Assembly: GCA_012514225.1 (NCBI GenBank)
Contig: JAAZAQ010000002.1
Coordinates: 1-5,650 of the forward strand
DNA from: Clostridiales bacterium
GTDB taxonomy: Bacteria > Bacillota > Clostridia > Christensenellales > Aristaeellaceae
Reading direction: 5' to 3'
DNA length: 5,650 nt
In this document: one piece after another, positions 4,039-5,650 of the stretch
Layout: each line of letters opens with the position of its first letter
Numbering within the stretch: the first letter of the stretch is position 1
Translations under genes and position numbers: made by a program
The notes under the pieces: generated by a model
The model's database searches: none
The model's input: only the letters and a program-made list of their open reading frames with translations
Told to the model about the DNA's origin: nothing

Positions 4039-5650
4039 TTGGAGCGACTGCGCGGCAAGGCGGCGGGCACGCTGTTCCGCAACGGGGAAAACGGCTACAG
4101 CGTGATTTCCCTGCAGACTGGGGAGGGGCCGGTCACCGTCACGGGCACTTTCCCCGAACTGTCCCAGGGCGAAACGCTGTCGGTGGAGGGCACCTGGACC
4201 CAACACCCCCAGTACGGCCGGCAGTTCCGCGCCGCCGCCTTCACCGTCGAGGCCCCGCAGACCCGCGGCGCCATCGAGGCCTACCTGGGCAGCGGGCTCA
4301 TCAAGGGCGTCGGCCCCAGCACGGCGCGGCTCATCGTGCAGGCCTTCGGCGAGGACACGCTGGAAGTGCTGGCCACGGCGCCGGAGCGGCTGCGCGAGGT
4401 ACCCAAAATCGGCAAGGTGCGCATGCGCCAGATCGCCCAGAGCTTCCTGGAGCAGCAGGCCAGCCGGAGCACCTACATCTTCCTCCAGCGCTACGGCGTC
4501 ACCCCCGCGCTGTCCGCCAAAATCAACAAGCTGTACCGCGAACAGGCGGAGCGGCTCATCCGGGACAACCCCTACCGCCTCATCGACGACATCCAGGGCG
4601 TCGGCTTCGCGACCGCCGACCGCATCGCCCAGGCCATCGGCATCCCCGCGGACAGCGCCTTCCGGCTGCGCGCGGGGCTCAAGTTCGTGCTGCAGGACGC
4701 CGCAGGGGCCGGCGGGCACACCTGCCTGCCGGAGGAGGTCCTGTTGCTTCAGGCGGCGGAGCTGCTGGGCGCGGGAAAGGAGCCGGTGGAGCGCGAGGCG
4801 AGGGCGCTGATTCTCAACAAGGAGCTGTTCGCGGACCGGATGGACGGGGAGGACAGGCTCTCCCTGCCCCGCTTCCGCACGGCGGAGGCCGAGGTCGCCC
4901 GGCGATTGCTGTCCCTGGCCGCCGCCCCGCGGCAGACGGCCATGGGCTCCGTCCGGCAAAAAATCGCCGCCTTCGAGCGCCGGAACGGCATCCGCTTTTC
5001 CCCCACCCAGCGCCAGGCGGTCACCCAGGCGGCGCAGTCCGGCCTGATTGTCATCACCGGCGGGCCGGGGACCGGCAAGACGACCCTCATCAACTGCATC
5101 CTTTACGTTCTGGGGCCGGAGCGCAACGTGCTGCTGGCCGCGCCGACCGGGCGCGCCGCCAAGCGCATGGCGGAGGCCACCGGGCAGGAGGCCAGCACCG
5201 TCCACCGCCTGCTGCAGTACGGCGGCGAGGAGGGGCTGTTCCAGGTCAACCAGTCCAACCCCCTGGACTGCGACGGGGTCATCGTGGACGAGGTGTCCAT
5301 GATGGACGTCTTCCTGATGCGCAGCCTGCTGTCCGCCCTGCAGGAGGGCACCCACCTCATCCTGGTGGGGGACGCGGACCAGCTGCCCAGCGTGGGGCCG
5401 GGCAACGTGCTCTCGGACGTCCTCTCCTGCGGGCTGATTCCCCAGGTCCGGCTGACGGAAATCTTCCGCCAGCAGGAAGGCTCCCTCATCGTGCTCAACG
5501 CCCACCGCATCAACCGGGGCGAAGAGCCGGAGCTCAACGCGCAAGGCGGGGACTTCTTCTTCGAGCGCAGGGCGGAGCCCCAGGCCGCCGCGGCGTGCAT
5601 CGTCGAATTGTGCCGCACGCGGCTGCCCGGCTACCTGAAGCTCGGGGAGG
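4039..5650 (+). CDS. recD2: RecD2-type ATP-dependent DNA helicase (partial, 3' end missing)
   Basis: This is a superfamily 1B 5'-to-3' DNA helicase of the RecD2 group (YrrC in Bacillus subtilis), which works without RecBC and is linked to DNA repair and replication-fork maintenance. The first 537 codons are present; known members are roughly 700-850 residues, so the C-terminal helicase part is beyond the window. The N-terminal region (about 1-80) contains a beta-rich segment (GTLFRNGENGYSVIS). Helix-hairpin-helix-like motifs follow at GLIKGVGPSTA (86-96), VPKIGKVRM (121-129) and IQGVGFATAD (185-194). The motor domain begins with FSPTQRQAV around 320. Walker A GGPGTGKTT is at 341-349, the PTGRAAKRM motif follows, Walker B is IVDEVSMMD (415-423), motif III is GDADQLPSVGPG (444-455) and motif IV is LTEIFRQ (472-478). 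All catalytic residues visible are intact. Translation starts at TTG, dictated by the ribosome binding site and the in-frame stop just upstream. It has its own promoter, divergent from ileS. Confidence 0.95.
   Translation, partial: MERLRGKAAGTLFRNGENGYSVISLQTGEGPVTVTGTFPELSQGETLSVEGTWTQHPQYGRQFRAAAFTVEAPQTRGAIEAYLGSGLIKGVGPSTARLIVQAFGEDTLEVLATAPERLREVPKIGKVRMRQIAQSFLEQQASRSTYIFLQRYGVTPALSAKINKLYREQAERLIRDNPYRLIDDIQGVGFATADRIAQAIGIPADSAFRLRAGLKFVLQDAAGAGGHTCLPEEVLLLQAAELLGAGKEPVEREARALILNKELFADRMDGEDRLSLPRFRTAEAEVARRLLSLAAAPRQTAMGSVRQKIAAFERRNGIRFSPTQRQAVTQAAQSGLIVITGGPGTGKTTLINCILYVLGPERNVLLAAPTGRAAKRMAEATGQEASTVHRLLQYGGEEGLFQVNQSNPLDCDGVIVDEVSMMDVFLMRSLLSALQEGTHLILVGDADQLPSVGPGNVLSDVLSCGLIPQVRLTEIFRQQEGSLIVLNAHRINRGEEPELNAQGGDFFFERRAEPQAAAACIVELCRTRLPGYLKLGE

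Noticed and set aside
3985..5544. A 519-residue open frame on the minus strand opposite recD2
   Set aside because: The plus strand encodes an unmistakable RecD2 helicase with Walker A, Walker B and motif III in frame. The antisense frame has low-complexity composition and would run through the recD2 promoter.
1..5650. A defence system, CRISPR array, mobile element or other novel multi-gene system
   Set aside because: No direct-repeat array, transposase, integrase, tRNA or toxin-antitoxin pair is visible; nearly all the sequence is accounted for by ileS with its T-box, recD2 and one signal-peptide gene fragment.

Overview
The window looks like chromosomal housekeeping DNA from a GC-rich Firmicute, most likely a member of the Clostridia. 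The grounds are a transcription-terminating T-box leader in front of ileS, a RecD2-type helicase, strong GGAGG-type ribosome binding sites, good sigma-A-like promoters and GC-rich codon choice. The taxonomic placement is inference; no rRNA or other marker is present.

Layout from left to right. Positions 1-126 (minus strand) hold the first 42 codons of a secreted protein with a clear Sec signal peptide; the rest lies outside the window. Positions 127-545 are largely intergenic. The left part (about 205-390) is an AT-rich island in otherwise GC-rich DNA and holds a possible 45-residue ORF (251-388, plus strand) of unknown nature. The right part carries inverted repeats and a probable ileS terminator. 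Positions 546-3677 (minus strand) are a complete ileS for a long-type (IleRS2) isoleucyl-tRNA synthetase of 1043 residues. Upstream of it, about 3690-3892 (minus strand), is a T-box leader with a readable AUC isoleucine specifier, T-box bulge, antiterminator and competing terminator, driven by a promoter with 17-nt spacing. After a roughly 55-bp spacer with nested inverted repeats, a second, divergent promoter drives recD2 (4039 to beyond the end, plus strand), which starts at TTG and is cut off after 537 codons.

How it works together: ileS is a single-gene unit whose transcription should rise when uncharged tRNA-Ile accumulates. recD2 is transcribed away from it by its own promoter and is not functionally linked; the two share only a compact divergent control region. 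I found no CRISPR array, tRNA, rRNA, insertion sequence or defence cluster. The least explained elements are the small AT-rich ORF and the inverted repeats between the divergent promoters.
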